DNA of 64,000 bases from Perca fluviatilis (GCF_010015445.1 NC_053128.1:13432184-13496183), one strand, 5' to 3'. Shown: positions 15,597-28,088, counted from the stretch's first letter. Program-made: numbers and translations. The notes: generated by a model from the sequence alone, not told the origin.

Positions 15597-18500
15597 CTGA
15601 AAGAAACAACAGACAAATGAGATTCCATGAGAAATGGCTTTTCAGTTTTAAAATAAGGCATTATGTGAGGGCTAATAACAATATTTTGTTAAAAAAACAC
15701 ACACACACATTTGCCTATTTGTGAAAAGAAACAAGTTACTGTAAATCATATTAATATTCCATTACACTTAAAAGGGTAAATCCTAAATTCTGGGCAAGAG
15801 GTGTACAATTTGGGTGTGATATTCAAATTCAGTCAAAATTCTAAAATATAATGCAGCGACATAAATCTAAAATTTAGTTGACATATGAATGTCTGGGTGA
15901 AATTAATGTGTCATTATTCTCAGACAGATCCATCTGCTGGTTCTAGACACATTAGTCAATTTTGAATGTTTTTTTTTTGTTGTTGCATTTTTACGCTTCT
16001 AAATGAGCTTGTGTGCCTGTTTAGACGTCTGCTTACGTGGTTACATGAATGCAGCGTGCTCTTTTGTGTGTTTCGGTGGACGTGTGGGGTTTGCGATCAT
16101 GTGCACACGAGCGTGTACGGTTGTTGCATGTGTCAGAAAGCAAAGACAAACACGTCTGTCAGCCTGTCTGCCAGCTGCTCCGGTGATTGATGTGGACGGA
16201 AACACTCAGACGGCTGCAGAGGAACTTCTCACCCATGAAAGACAAACTAGATGATTGCCTCTGTCGTTTGATGGACAAATAAGCAATAGGAGAAGTGTCT
16301 GGTTGAGTCCTGGTGGCTTTATTTATTCTTTGATTCATTTCTGTTTTAGTTTAAGACATGGGTTAGGATTTCATATGTATATCTACAGTCTACCGTAGTT
16401 GAAGTGTTAATTGGGCTGTTATCGTCACATCTCCTAATGCTTTTTTGATTTTGTCTTTTCCTGCTCAAACTGTGTAACTATATTTTCCTGTGCTTCATAA
16501 TTAGTCTTAATTATATTCCTTCTGAAAATCATTATGAAGATTGGTTTTCAAAGCGAACAGTGAGGCCTTTTTTTAAATTCACGTATCTATAAAAGGGTGT
16601 TTTATTTGCCGTAGCAATGATATTTATTTTCCATCAGTGTTCAGCACTGATTGTATCATTGGTAATCTTACCATCTGTAATTGCTGGACCATCTCTTCTC
16701 TGTAGGCGAGCTCTCGTTTCATCTGGTCTTGGAAATTATCTGAAATTAGCGCAAGAATCTATGATTAGACTGAGCAGTACTATCATTTGAGTAACTGATC
16801 AAGAACAGTTTTAATAATACAGCTGATGAAGGAGTCAAACAGGGGGAAGAGAAAAGTAAGAGGGCGGAGACAAAATGGTAAAGAACTTCAGAAAGACAAG
16901 AGAAGGAGAAGTTGCCCTTCAGAGTATGAAAAAGAAAAGTGAGTTGAGTGAAAAGAAATGACTTACGGAAGACAGGAAATGGTGAGGTGCCCTTCAGAGC
17001 GTGAAACTCTTGCTCCAGTCTCCTCCTGAAGTCAATCTGCTCCAGCAGAACCTTCTGGAGCTCCTCTGCAGGAGCAGAAATCGTTTAGAAGAAATAATTT
17101 CAGTAAAATAGATCCTCTCTATATATATTTATATGGTCAATCCAGCGACCAGAAGAGTGGGGATGTTTACCTACATATCAATTCAATTTAATTCAATTCA
17201 ATTCAATTTATAGAGTCAAATCATAACAGGAGTTATCACAGGACACTTTAGAGATAGAGTAGGTCTAGATCACACTGTATAATTTACAAAGACCCAACAA
17301 TTTCCCCCAAGAGCAACAAGCTGTGTTCCTCAAATTAACAATCTTTACCTTTCTCCATGTTCTCAACGTCCTTCTTTAGCGGCACCGGAGAGGCAGCACC
17401 TTGGCTTCGATCACCTGAAAACACAAGAAGACTTAATTTCTTTTCCACATATGCCATATTCATTTTCAGACACAGTTACAGTATATAAGTTGCATTTGGC
17501 CCAGAGAGTTCCACTCCTATTCTACCACAACATCAGATCATATCTGAGTCACATATTCATAATCGTCTTTCTTTTTGCAGTGTAAACCATTCTGCATTGC
17601 CTCATCCTCTCCCCACCAGTCTTCAGTGTAGCACTGTAATTCACTCGCTGGCCTCTAGATGTCAGTGTAAGATAGTGGTAACAATTTGGACGGCACTGTA
17701 GATGGAGACCTTTCCTGCACTCCCTCTCCCTGATGTGTTCAATCTCTTCTTGCTGTCAGATCATATTGCTTTCTCTTAAGACAACAAAAGAACACTGCTT
17801 GCGTTCAGAAATGAAATCGATTTTGTAGCTCTTAAAACTGAAGTGTAGGTGCTGTGCTTCCAAACTGTTATTTTTTGGCAGGGGAATTGTTTTGACCAAT
17901 ACCAGTGGTTATGAAAACTACATGAGGATAGAGTAACCGTAAAATAATGTAAAACAGTATATTTATAGTTATGCAGCATTTTGTTATGATGTATATTTTG
18001 TACTCTTTGTTACTGCTGGAAGCAACCTACTTGTTGCTTTAAAACATCTCCATCCTCCATTTGCCTTTTTTTTAAACAAACATCTTCATCACATGCTGTT
18101 TTCCAATGTACCAGTTTGAAAGTTTCTATATTGTTCTGCGTGTATGTTTGCATCTGAATAGTGACAATGAGGCATTGTGCACCTTAAATGAAGCGATCCA
18201 GCAAACTCGATATGTATATTCCCCTCCAGTCATTTCATATCCTGGCTCCTTAAGACTCCACATGCTTCTCTCTCTCATTTAGAGCAGAGAGAGCTCTCCT
18301 CTTCTCTCTCTCCTCTCTCTCCTTTCCTCTCCTCTCTCTGTCTCATTTGACAAGCAAATTTGCAGACAGAGCCCGAGGATAACAACCTCGTTTGACAGTC
18401 AATTAACCGTGAATAGTCAAAGCCAAGGCGGTTTGCATTACATAAATGGAAAATTAGATTATTTTTTCTCCCTAGAAACAGAGGGAGAGTTTAAAGACAG

Positions 18501-21500
18501 TGGAGGGGGGGGGGGACGACTCGAAGGAATCAGGCCTTCTAATCACGTAGAGCTTCCCACCGCCCAGGGAGACATTTGGCAATCAGGGGAAAGGTGGTCT
18601 CATTTAATTTGTTTCGTGTAATTTTTCGAAATACATTATACATTATGTGCAGAGATCATTACGGTGTATGTGTGTGTGTGTAGGGTTCGAGGGAGTGGGG
18701 GGGGTTGGGTGTGGGGGGGGGGCGGGGGAGGTAGATATAAATGTTGGCACAGATGTCATAAAGCACTTTTAATGTCTTCCTGACAGATATAAAAAGGCAA
18801 TAAGCTGTGATCTTTTTCAAACGGGAAAGGTTTTTTTTGCGCTGAAAAGGGAAAAAAGGGAAAAAAGGCAATTATGTCGGCGGCAATATGGGTCTAGGAT
18901 GGAGATTGCCAGCGCGGCTGCTTATCTCTGAGCTTATGTTTTCTTGTTGAACTATAACGGCCCCCCTAAGAGCAACAGCCCTGGCGACAATGCCGCTAAA
19001 GAGAGCAGCCGTGGCAGAGCGGCGGCAGAAGCAGTTTTCCACTGCTGTTTCATCTCTGTGTATTTATATGAATCCCTAGCTCATGTCTGAGAGGAGGAGG
19101 AGATTGAGGTGGATGAAACTGAAGACCGAATAGCTTTCTCTCACTGCTTTACTATTCAGTATTCTGAGACTCATTTGTGTAATAAGTAGAAATTTGAACT
19201 TATGTACATGAAGTCATATGTTTTCAGCATTGTTTGATGTATGGACATTTTTACACGGTGCATACTCATCCACATGGTGTGTGCTGAATTAAAACAGGAC
19301 TTTAGCTTTTGATGCCGTTATATAATACAAATCGATCTATCTAAAACAATCAAATTTTTTTTTTCTGCTTTGTAGATAAGTTATTCGAGATTGTAATTCT
19401 AATTTGCTAACTGTACAGTCTCAAGCTGCCCTTGCAAATATTCATTTATTTTTTATTTTCTGAGGTAAATGTTTGATCATGATTCAATCTGAGGCTTCAT
19501 AAAGACCTCAGAGTTGCTCTGCAATGTGAGATTCAAATTACACTAGAGTAAAGCCAAATGCAGAATTTAAATTAACCTTGCCATCCTAATAATTAGACTT
19601 TTAGGAGTACCTAACATGTCAATACTTCTGTATTTTCTTCTTTGATTGAAGTTTTTTTTTACCATATCCAACTGCTCTGCAAAAACAAAAAACACACAAG
19701 TATTCCTACCTGAGCTTTCCCTCCAGTAGTCGGGTGCTGACGTTTCACTGTCTGGTACGAAGAAACTATTCTGCTCTTTGTTTTCATCTGAGAGAAAATG
19801 AGACAGGAAGAGAGTTTCAGTAAGGCCCATTGGTTGAGCTGGTTATCCGGACACATGGAGATAACTAAGTGTGCGCATGGTGTGTGTCCTTTGTGTGTAT
19901 GTGGGCCATGAGAGCACACCACCACAAAACACACACAAGACATTTTCTTCAGCGAAAGGGTCAGAGTGGGAGATGAGAGGAGCAAATGAAACGTCACAGG
20001 AATATGAGCCTCGCAGGGACACAGAGGCACTATAAAACCACTCACTCAGACACTAAATGAAACAAAGATGCTATAATACAACTGACTCAGACGTCTGATG
20101 AAACAGATAGTGTGTAACAGTTTGCTGAAATAGATTGTGTAATGCTATTTGATGAAACAGTGTAAAAACCTGTTCAAACGTTTGATGAAACCAACGCATT
20201 GTAAAACAACTTAAGGGTGAAAGATGTAGTGTCAAGCAACCCATGCGAACAGCCGCGCGAGCAAAGTGTTTTTTGTAGATTATATATGAAAGAGAAACTG
20301 CATTTTGGTTTTGCAAATGCTTAATAGTGTATGATGTCTTTGAACTTTTAAGACAGCAGTATTTTACAGTAAAAAAATAAAAAAGAATGGCACACAACTG
20401 ATATTTTCATTATACTTGTGAGCAGCATTATCATGTAAAACTATGCTTCCAAGAAAAATTTTTGATCTTGTGTTTATTGTGTATTCTACCATTATATACT
20501 TTTTTTACCCGTGTATCAGAACATATGAACAGAAAAGGTTTAAAAACAGATTGAAGAAAAACAAGATTTAAATATCTGTGCTCACCAGAAATGCTGGAGT
20601 TGTCTTTGGTTGCGTACACAGGTAGTCCTTCATCTCTATTTTTGTGAACCTGAAAAAAATATATGCACTGTTAGAATTTCATATACTTGTTATGCATTGT
20701 ATAGTTAAATTACAACAGAGCAGAACATAAGTCTTATAAAGGCAGAGTAAAAGCTTTCTAATTTTGATTCTTTGATGTGATGTTATTGTTTATATAAATC
20801 AATATTGATTTTGTTTGTGTAAAATCTAAGTCATTACTGGGCAAATCTCCCTGGTTGGCGCTCTGCTTTTTATCAGCCAATGGTAACATTCATCTGTAAT
20901 GATCCAATTTAGTGTACATGGTTAAAGACTTTCTTTCCTCTCCATCTCTAATATCAGTCAGATGTATTTGCAGCATGTTACTCAATGGATGATTCAACTC
21001 TGCTCTGGTTTAAAATGCTCCTCCTCCTCCTCCTCTCTTTCTCTCAGAGGCCTGGTTAATGTGGGAGTCGACAGGTTAAAGATTAGAGTTGCCCTAACAG
21101 GCTGGGGTGACAGAGGGAGAACAAACACACCGTGGCCATTAAACAATCCACACCTGGGCCTATTAGCCAGGATCAGAGTGGGGTGACTGTTTCAATTTCT
21201 ACAGGGAGAAACCAGCCTATCAATCTGCTTATGCAGATCGTATCACTGCCTGACTGCAGCACCATTTAAATAATAATTAGCTAAAGTGGCCTGGGGGGAT
21301 ATTTACGTTTTTGTAAGCTGGGTCATCTCGGTGAGGCGGGGTGGAGCTGGAGAGAGGCAGGCTGGCAGTAGGGGAGGCAGGCAGGCTGGGGGACTCCCGC
21401 TGGATGGGGTCCGAGGAGGAGGGAGGGGAGGTGCTGGTATACACAGCGCCACTCCCTCTCTCCTTCCCCCTCTCCTCTCCATGACCGTCGCTCAACGCAG

Positions 21501-23292
21501 GGAGAAACAGGTTGCTTTGAGTCTGTGGCGGCCTGTTTGTGAAGCTCCCCTCCTCCTCCTCCTCCTCCTGCTTCGACGACTCCACATCCACCTCCCCCTC
21601 CTCCTCACTCTCCACTCCCTCCACCTCTCCATCGCCTCCACTTTCACTCCCGTAACTACAGCTGCTGCTGGGCGACAGCCGCTGTTGGCGGTCTGACCGG
21701 GCGACCACGACCCCAAAGTCCTCGTCTGTTGCCCCAGCGACTGCTCCGCCGTTGCTGTGGAGCTTGGCCATGCTCTCGGCATCCTTGATCACAGGTCGGA
21801 AGGCTGAGCCGTAGCTCGGCTTCCTGGCTTGGAAGGTTGGGGTGTCCAGGAGTTTGAGCCAGCCCTCTGATGTCACAGGGCGAAGGTCAGGTGTTACTGT
21901 GGTGCATTCTGGGTCAAACAGCCCAGATGATCTGGGTGTGGTTGTCGTGCTGCCGGGGGCCATGGTCGCGCTGACGCTACTTTCGTTGCCGGTTACAGCT
22001 ACAGGCTCGCTGGGTTCTGAGAGATCCAAAAAGGCCTGCCTGAGAGAAGGGTTGTCTGCCAAAGAGGAGAGGGCGCTGGGCTGAGGCTGGAGGTAGGTGG
22101 GGACAGGGATTCCTCCTGCCGCTCTTGGTGGCCAAAACATGCAGAAAGGAGGATAAAAAGTGTCTTTGCGGCCAGGCCATAAAAGACCTGACAACCCTGC
22201 TCCTTTCTGCCCACCGGAAACATCACTGTCATCTTTTTTCTGCTGGCAGAGGCCGAATGCTGGGAAGGGGTAAGGCGAGGGAAAGAGCGACGTGGGAGGG
22301 AACTTCTGCAGCATGCCAAAGCCTTTGCTTGGGACAGGGATGACAGGGTAGCTACGTGGTGTCTTACGGGGAGACAGACTGCCTCCATCCAGATCATCCT
22401 CATCTTCAAAGCGGGCTCTTTTCTGAGCACCCAAGTCACCCATCATGTGAGACACCGAACCTGGGAGAGTCTTCATAGAACCGATGGAGGAACAATGGGC
22501 TGAGGAGGGCAGCGCTCTCTTCCGGCTACCTCCATTGAACATAGCTTTGACGTCTTCCCATGCGAAGACCATCTCATCAGCTGGGTGTTTGTCAGAGAGT
22601 TTGAGGTGCCGTCGCCAGGAGTTAAAGTTGGCGGCGTCGGGCTGGGTGTACTTGGCGTCTGGTGTGCGGTGGGAATGGAAAATGAACTTATTTGGGGAGA
22701 AGTACATGTTGCACAAGGAGCACTTGATGCATTTGGCCCTGGAGCTGTTGTAGCGTGCCGGGATGAAGTTACCACGGCAACCCCAGGCGCACTCGTGTGT
22801 CACATCAAAGGCAAAGTTATCTGGCAGTTTCGGCGGTGCGTTCTCTCCCAGGAAGGACTTGCAGAGGCGCTCAGCTTCGCGCTTGGTGATCATGCCACAA
22901 CGGCGTGACGAGATGGGCATGGCACCGGCCCGGCGAAGAATCTCCAACTGAACCGGAGTGCACTGGACACAGGTGATGCCCAGCGCCACGCGGCGATTAT
23001 GAATCTCATTATAACTGTAGTTCTTGAGGAGCGTGTTAGAAATCTGTGCCAGGCAAAGTCTCTCATTGTGATCAATGACCAGCGATACAATGGGAACGCC
23101 GTATAGGATGACCTGGCCGACCTGGTTTGGCTTCATGGGTGAAGAGGAAGAGGACGGAGAGGGGGAGGATAAGGAAGAGGATGAGGAGTGGAGATGGGCG
23201 GGTCTGGGTGGTGTCAGGGGTTCCTGCTGGTAGGGGCCTGTTGAGCTCGTCATTATGATATCATTAGGGCTCGAAAGATGGGTCTTGTCCAT
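15540..23292 (-). CDS. skor2: skor2, SKI family transcriptional corepressor 2
   Basis: Seven coding exons (21307-23292, 20586-20649, 19710-19787, 17349-17414, 16967-17065, 16672-16739, 15540-15596) join in frame to 805 residues. The product is a nuclear corepressor of the SKI/SNO family, expressed in developing neurons (Purkinje cells in mammals), which binds LBX1 and SMADs and recruits HDACs. Domains: low-complexity Ser/Pro N-terminus (1-53), SKI/SNO/DAC homology domain (about 54-150), SMAD4-binding SAND-like domain with Cys/His zinc ligands (about 160-255), conserved motifs RSYPVIPVPSKG (313-324) and YPPFCMFWPP (380-389), an acidic Glu/Asp stretch (551-581), and a C-terminal coiled coil (about 720-785). 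It is SKOR2 rather than SKOR1 because of the FYPPFCMFWPP/PVPTYLQP motif and the short IPYAN...HLNK tail. Mammalian SKOR2 is near 1000 residues; the Ala/Gly/His expansions are absent here. Confidence 0.97.
16672..16739 (-). CDS. skor2: skor2 exon 7
   Basis: 68 bases encoding NFQDQMKRELAYREEMVQQL then QM, identical in pattern to SKOR1/SKOR2. Acceptor AATTTCAG, donor ATG|GTAAGA. Confidence 0.95.
16967..17065 (-). CDS. skor2: skor2 exon 6
   Basis: 99 bases encoding ELQKVLLEQIDFRRRLEQEF then HALKGTSPFPVF, the SKOR coiled-coil core. Acceptor CTCCTGCAG, donor TTCC|GTAAGT. Confidence 0.95.
17173..17335. repeat. Fish interspersed repeat in a skor2 intron
   Basis: Begins with (AATTC)n-like TCAATTTAATTCAATTC, then TATAGAGTCAAATCATAACA and GACCCAACAATTTCCCCC. 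The order matches an interspersed teleost repeat I have seen in other genomes. Class uncertain. Confidence 0.55.
17349..17414 (-). CDS. skor2: skor2 exon 5
   Basis: 66 bases encoding DRSQGAASPVPLKKDVENME and K, acceptor GTTTTCAG, donor AAAG|GTAAAG. LKKDVENM opens the conserved coiled coil. Confidence 0.94.
18691..18731 (+). other. G-run cluster with quadruplex potential
   Basis: At least four runs of four or more G within about 40 bases (GGGGGGGG, GGG, GGGGGGGGGG, GGGGG) in the skor2 intron between exons 4 and 5. The G-rich strand is the template strand for skor2. A shorter G run lies at 18506-18515. Confidence 0.6.
19710..19787 (-). CDS. skor2: skor2 exon 4
   Basis: 78 bases encoding ENKEQNSFFVPDSETSAPDY followed by WRESS, acceptor TTCTCTCAG, donor CTCAG|GTAGGA. 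It aligns with the NKEHSFF...FWRERSG block of SKOR2. Confidence 0.94.
20030..20215. repeat. Degenerate tandem repeat
   Basis: Four to five imperfect units built around TGATGAAAC(A) with variable spacing (about 27-45 bases) in a skor2 intron. The alignment is by eye; the unit is strongly diverged. Confidence 0.45.
20586..20649 (-). CDS. skor2: skor2 exon 3
   Basis: 64 bases (21 codons plus one base) between acceptor TTTTTTTCAG and donor TCTG|GTGAGC. It encodes VHKNRDEGLPVYATKDNSS, corresponding to the VSTKDDNSFS region of mammalian SKOR2. Confidence 0.92.
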
Positions 23293-23321
23293 ACTTGGAG
23301 GAAAACTGTTGGTAGAAAGAC
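21307..23321 (-). CDS. skor2: skor2 exon 2: start codon and main coding exon
   Basis: Acceptor TTTTCATGCAG precedes 29 bases of UTR, then ATG at 23292. It codes for 662 residues and ends in phase 0 at AAAAAC|GTAAAT (21306). An open frame continues 44 codons further upstream but crosses the acceptor, so those residues are intronic. It contains the SKI/SNO and SMAD4-binding domains. Confidence 0.96.
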
Positions 23322-25513
23322 CTGCATGAAAATAAAGGAAGAAATAAAGATCCATGAGTTGATTTATTTTACCATAAAAAAATTCCTCTTGTTTACACAC
23401 GTCCTGTCTTCCTGTAATACACAAAATATGAAATAGCTAGTTAATTACTTATGATATACATGTAGGTGTGCCCAGAAATACTTTGATGTGTGGAATTTGT
23501 AAAAAAAAAAAGAAAAAAAAAAGGTTCATATTGACAAATTTAATAGTTTTTTAAATGTAATGCATTTAAATTAAATGTATATCTGTTACACAATTTTATA
23601 GACAAAAAACAAACTGTTTTTATCTTTTCTTTCTTTAGGAACAGGCTAATTTCTTTAAATATCCTACTTCAACATCACTTCAAAAATAATAAAGAAAATT
23701 GATTTGTCATCTACAACTATTCTTATAAAATTATTGAGTGCATAGATAAATTATAAGTGAATTGGGATACTGAATTAACATTTCTCTGTGATACTAAGTG
23801 AAGTTTTTCGTTGACAGCAAATACAAATGCAACAGTTATTTTTCATGTAGTACCTCTGCATTTATAAAAAAAAAAAAAACTTTATTTATTAAATGTTTTT
23901 GTCCACAAAGTATAGCCTCTGTAGCATTTTACAGCTCTCCATTTATAGTTTTAAAGTGAGTGTGTCTGCCTGCGTCTGTTTTCAACAGAAGTTGGCCAGT
24001 GAACAAACTATGAAAGAGGATAACACACTCTTCTAACGTTTACAATGAAAGTACAATATTATCCATGTTCCCACACAAACACATTGGCACAAATTAATGT
24101 TTAAATGTTGGGTTTTGACATGAATATCAAACATACATATCCTTTATATACAGACAATGGTGTAACCTAAATAGTTCATCTCAGTGTTAGATAAAAAGAA
24201 ACACACATGCACACACAACATAGAGACGGAATTTTAAGGCATGTTTACGTGGAATTTTTTTCAGACTACAATCCGACTACAGTATTGTTAAACTATTATG
24301 TCGACCTCATTTTCCTATATCAAAGTTGGCTGTGGCCCTTTGATCTGGTGTCACATTCAGCTGCACACTGTTTAATCCAAATATTCCTTCACCTTTAAAA
24401 GTCTTCCTGTTTATTTAGATATATTTGAAATAGCAGGGAATTTACTGTGAAGAGAAGGCTGGAAATCCTCATGTGCTGGGTGACATAAACATTTATCATG
24501 CTATTATTTGAACAAATTAGAGCCTACTGTAATGTTTGAAATGTAGGAATACAAAGCACAATTTTTAACTTCATATAAAAAAATCTGCTTAGCATTGGAA
24601 ATAGGCTTTAGTATTCAATGTCAGTTGACAACTTCTTGAATAAAATTTTTTTTAAATTCTTATCTTACAGCACACAATTTATTTTGTGTATCACATTTAT
24701 GATATGATTTAAGAACAAAAAACACAAACAACTACAGAAAAAAAACTGAAATTGCTTTTTTTCAATAATTTCAGAAAATTCTTGTTTTAACAAATACATT
24801 GCTAATACATTTATGACCAATTATTTGCACATTGCATTCAAGAAAAAATTCTATAATAGCATTTCTATAATAGCAAAATATAATACAGAATAAACACTTT
24901 TCTTTCTGTACAGAATACAGAAAAAAAGTGTTTGGGCTATATTAAACAGGTGTCGTTTTGAATGGGAACAATTTATTACAGCGCAATATGAACTAATATG
25001 GTGGAATTATGTGGGCCGAACAACAAACTGTTGTCGCACGAACCAATAAAGCAATTAAACAATTAACACGAACTCAAGAGTTCAGAGTTTGGGCGTCAAA
25101 TTACACAATATAGGCTATGGAAATATTTAAATTTGCATAATGTCAGTTATGCCCAAATTTGATTTCTAGTAATGTAGGCTACCGTTAGGCCTTTATTATA
25201 GTAGAACGCTAGTTAGTCATCATGTCTATCCGTGGAACAATATTAAAGGCAGAGGTTTGTTTATTTAGTGACAGAAATGCGATGATAAAAATAAAAAAAC
25301 ATTATTAATAATAATAATAATAGAATAAGGTCACTGGCCCACAGTCATTTTAAACTATGGTTAATGCAACGGAATGTGAAAAATCCACACACACGTCTAC
25401 TCAAACATTTTCTTCTTTTAATCATTTTTGAAGCTCTTTTTTTTCACACAGTTTCGGTACATTTCTTACCAACATTTTAGCCAACTTTACAGGAGAAGCA
25501 GAGCAGTCCTTAC

Positions 25514-25700
25514 CTCTGACTCCCAAGAATACTCCCAAAACGGTCACTGAGTCCAAAAATATCCCCGTCACGAGACAAATCGATGTATCCTACACAGCTT
25601 TAAAAAACTCATTTTTAGCAAGGAAACGGACAGATTTTACTGAGTTATGTCCGGGAAACACACGGAATCGGTACCCGCCTTCGTCTCAACTGTCGAGTGA
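25514..25700 (-). other. skor2: Probable skor2 non-coding exon 1 and promoter
   Basis: A strong donor GAG|GTAAGG on the minus strand at 25513 fits the acceptor at 23322, giving a 2.2-kb first intron. The exon's upstream limit is not defined; CpG density rises through 25660-26110, as in a promoter. A long poly(T)/(CT)n tract begins 80 bases upstream. Confidence 0.5.
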
Positions 25701-25775
25701 GCTGCTCGTGAGATGTGAGTAAACTGCGACGCTCGCGCCGGCTTTATTCGCTTTTCACCACGCGCAGTCCTAATC

Positions 25776-25779
<4 letters not shown>

Positions 25780-25870
<91 letters not shown>
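25780..25870. repeat. (T)n(CT)n tract at the skor2 promoter
   Basis: About 41 consecutive T followed by about 25 CT units with one CG interruption. On the skor2 strand it reads (GA)n(A)n. Tract lengths may be affected by sequencing. Confidence 0.95.
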
Positions 25871-26269
25871 GGACAACGCACCTGCCTCTGTTTGATTGGC
25901 GTGTAGCGCGAGCTCAGCCCACCATCCAGGACACACACACACACACACACACACAAACACTTTCACACACACCCACACACTTTATTCCTCCTCTCCTTCA
26001 CGCGCTGTGCTGCAGCCAAAACGACGTCTTGCTAACTGCCACTCAAACGCTGGAAAAGTCAAACTAACAGAACGTACGGCGAGACGCACGAGCCTGAACT
26101 ATACGCATACACTTTCGCGCGTGTGGGAAATGAGCCCCCGTGAAGTCTCAGAGGATGAAAGAAATAGCCTAGTCCGCTTCACTATAACGACAACACAGCA
26201 GACCAACACAACATTTAAGATTAGCATAAGTGTAGCCACTGTACTCACTGTATTAGTGACTTAATGAAT

Positions 26270-28088
26270 ATTAATTTTAAATTCACTGCGCACAGCTCTA
26301 CAACCAGTCATAACTACAGTACAAGCTGTCGCCATCAGATGGGTGTCTGCTGGTCCACTGCACATGCTTGGAGGGGGTTCGTTGACATTCAATAGTTTGG
26401 GAAAACCCTAGAATAAACAAGCAAGGAGTGTGACTTTTGATACACAACCCCTGGGATGCAAATTAATTACCAACAAACTGCTGGCAAGCAGACCCAACCA
26501 GCAGAAGAGCTTGGCATCGGAGATGTGGCTTTTAAACACAGACACAGTGTGGAGTACAACATTAGCCTGATCATGGGGCCGAAGAAAGAGAAAATAAAGG
26601 CTGAGGCAGCAGACAGAGAGGCAGCCAGTCAGAGGATCCGAATATTGTCTGTCAGTGTACAGCGGATTCTCACATTCAACGCTGAGAAGGCTTTTTGAAA
26701 TAAGACTCTGTATTCCTGGGCAGGTTGATCCCACAGGAGATGGAAGGCAGCAGGAAGCATGTAGCCTATATTATCTGTTGTAATTTAGGGTCAGAGGAGC
26801 TCCCAGTTAGCGATTAGTGCTATAAAAGGCAGTGACAATTCACCTGAAGAGGGCCCTCACAAATTGCAGTGTAAGATTATTTGATTTAACAAAATGGGGG
26901 GTCCGGCTCTATACTCCCTCAGAGGGCCCGAGGAATTACCTAACTACACCCCTGCTCCAAGCTCTTAAACCAGGCATGTTGCTCCTGCTGCTCAATTACT
27001 TCTTCCACTAAAAATATGCAGGCAAATTACAGATATGAAGGCGTAGACCTAAATATGAAGTCTATAACCCAGATATGAGCTGCAAATGTCTGAAGGATGC
27101 GAGACAGGACCTCATTTAACTCTGCATGGGGATGCAGGGAAGTGTTGTCCCAAATACTGATTGTCCTCGTTAATTAAAACAGCTTAATGAAGTTGTTTTT
27201 AGGACAAATTCTTCTGTGGCCCATGTTTAATGTCTGGGATGTAAAAAAGACTGAAACAAAAACGCTTGACGCCTCCAATTGCTGATCAAAATAGAACACC
27301 AGTTTCATAAACGCATGCATGTCACACATTACACAGGTGTGGGCTATTTGTGCTCTTGTGTTTGCATGATGCATTTGTTGTTATTGAGGAATATATAGGC
27401 TTTGTCTGTATGCATTCAGATTAAAGGTGAAACAGACAATTGCCATGGGGCAGAAAACAAGCAGGGATGCAACATAGCAGCTGGTACGGCTAATGTTAAG
27501 TGTATTTCAGATATCACTTCATAAAAATGTAAGGATTTCTTCACAGAGCTGCAGTCAAAGCTGCATCGTTACCATACTTTGCCAAGTTTTCATTTTCTTT
27601 CACACTTTTGCGGGTAATTTGCTTACACTTTCATTTAAGATTGTCAGAACCACATTTTCTAAATGTTTTCTAAATTATTTATAAAAAAAGCTAGCCTAAA
27701 GTCACAAAAACAGTGAGACCTAAGAAAAAAGAAGGCTATTTGATCCAACTTGTTTTGTCTAATGGTTTTAAAAATTCTAAAAAGTCTAATTAATTCTCAA
27801 TCTGGTTAAAAGGCTGTTGGATGTTGAGACTGGCTGTAATGTATGCTCGCCCAATCTTTTCTCAATAGCATCTTGATAAACATGACAGGGTCACTCTTTA
27901 GGCTCAGTCTTAAATCCGTGCGTGTGTGCGTGTGTGTGTGTGCGCGCGCGCGTATAAGCGGCACAGCAGAGCGCATGAGCCCCATCTGCTCCTTTTCAAA
28001 CCAATTTAGGTTGTCACCGCGCGTGCTTTTGTCTCGCGGACGGACGCCACGGGACCAAGCTGCGACGGGACAAGAAGGGGGCCGCGAG
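26270..28088. other. skor2 upstream flank, no gene seen
   Basis: Unique sequence, AT-rich to the right. ORFs are short and non-conserved. Bases 27900-28088 become GC-rich and include a GT/GC alternating stretch at 27920-27955. Confidence 0.55.

Noticed and set aside
15600..16670. Search for a SKOR1-type longer C-terminal coiled-coil exon
   Set aside because: No matching codons found; the short exon at 15540-15596 fits SKOR2 exactly.
21286..23090. Several open frames antisense to or out of frame with the main skor2 exon
   Set aside because: They are shadows of a GC-rich coding exon and show no recognisable domain.
23293..23424. Upstream in-frame Met extending skor2 by 44 residues
   Set aside because: The extension crosses a clear splice acceptor (TTTTCATGCAG) and does not resemble the SKOR2 N-terminus; the extra codons are intronic.
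26456..26698. 80-residue Lys/Glu-rich plus-strand frame upstream of skor2
   Set aside because: No similarity to a known family, no splice or promoter context, and length expected by chance.
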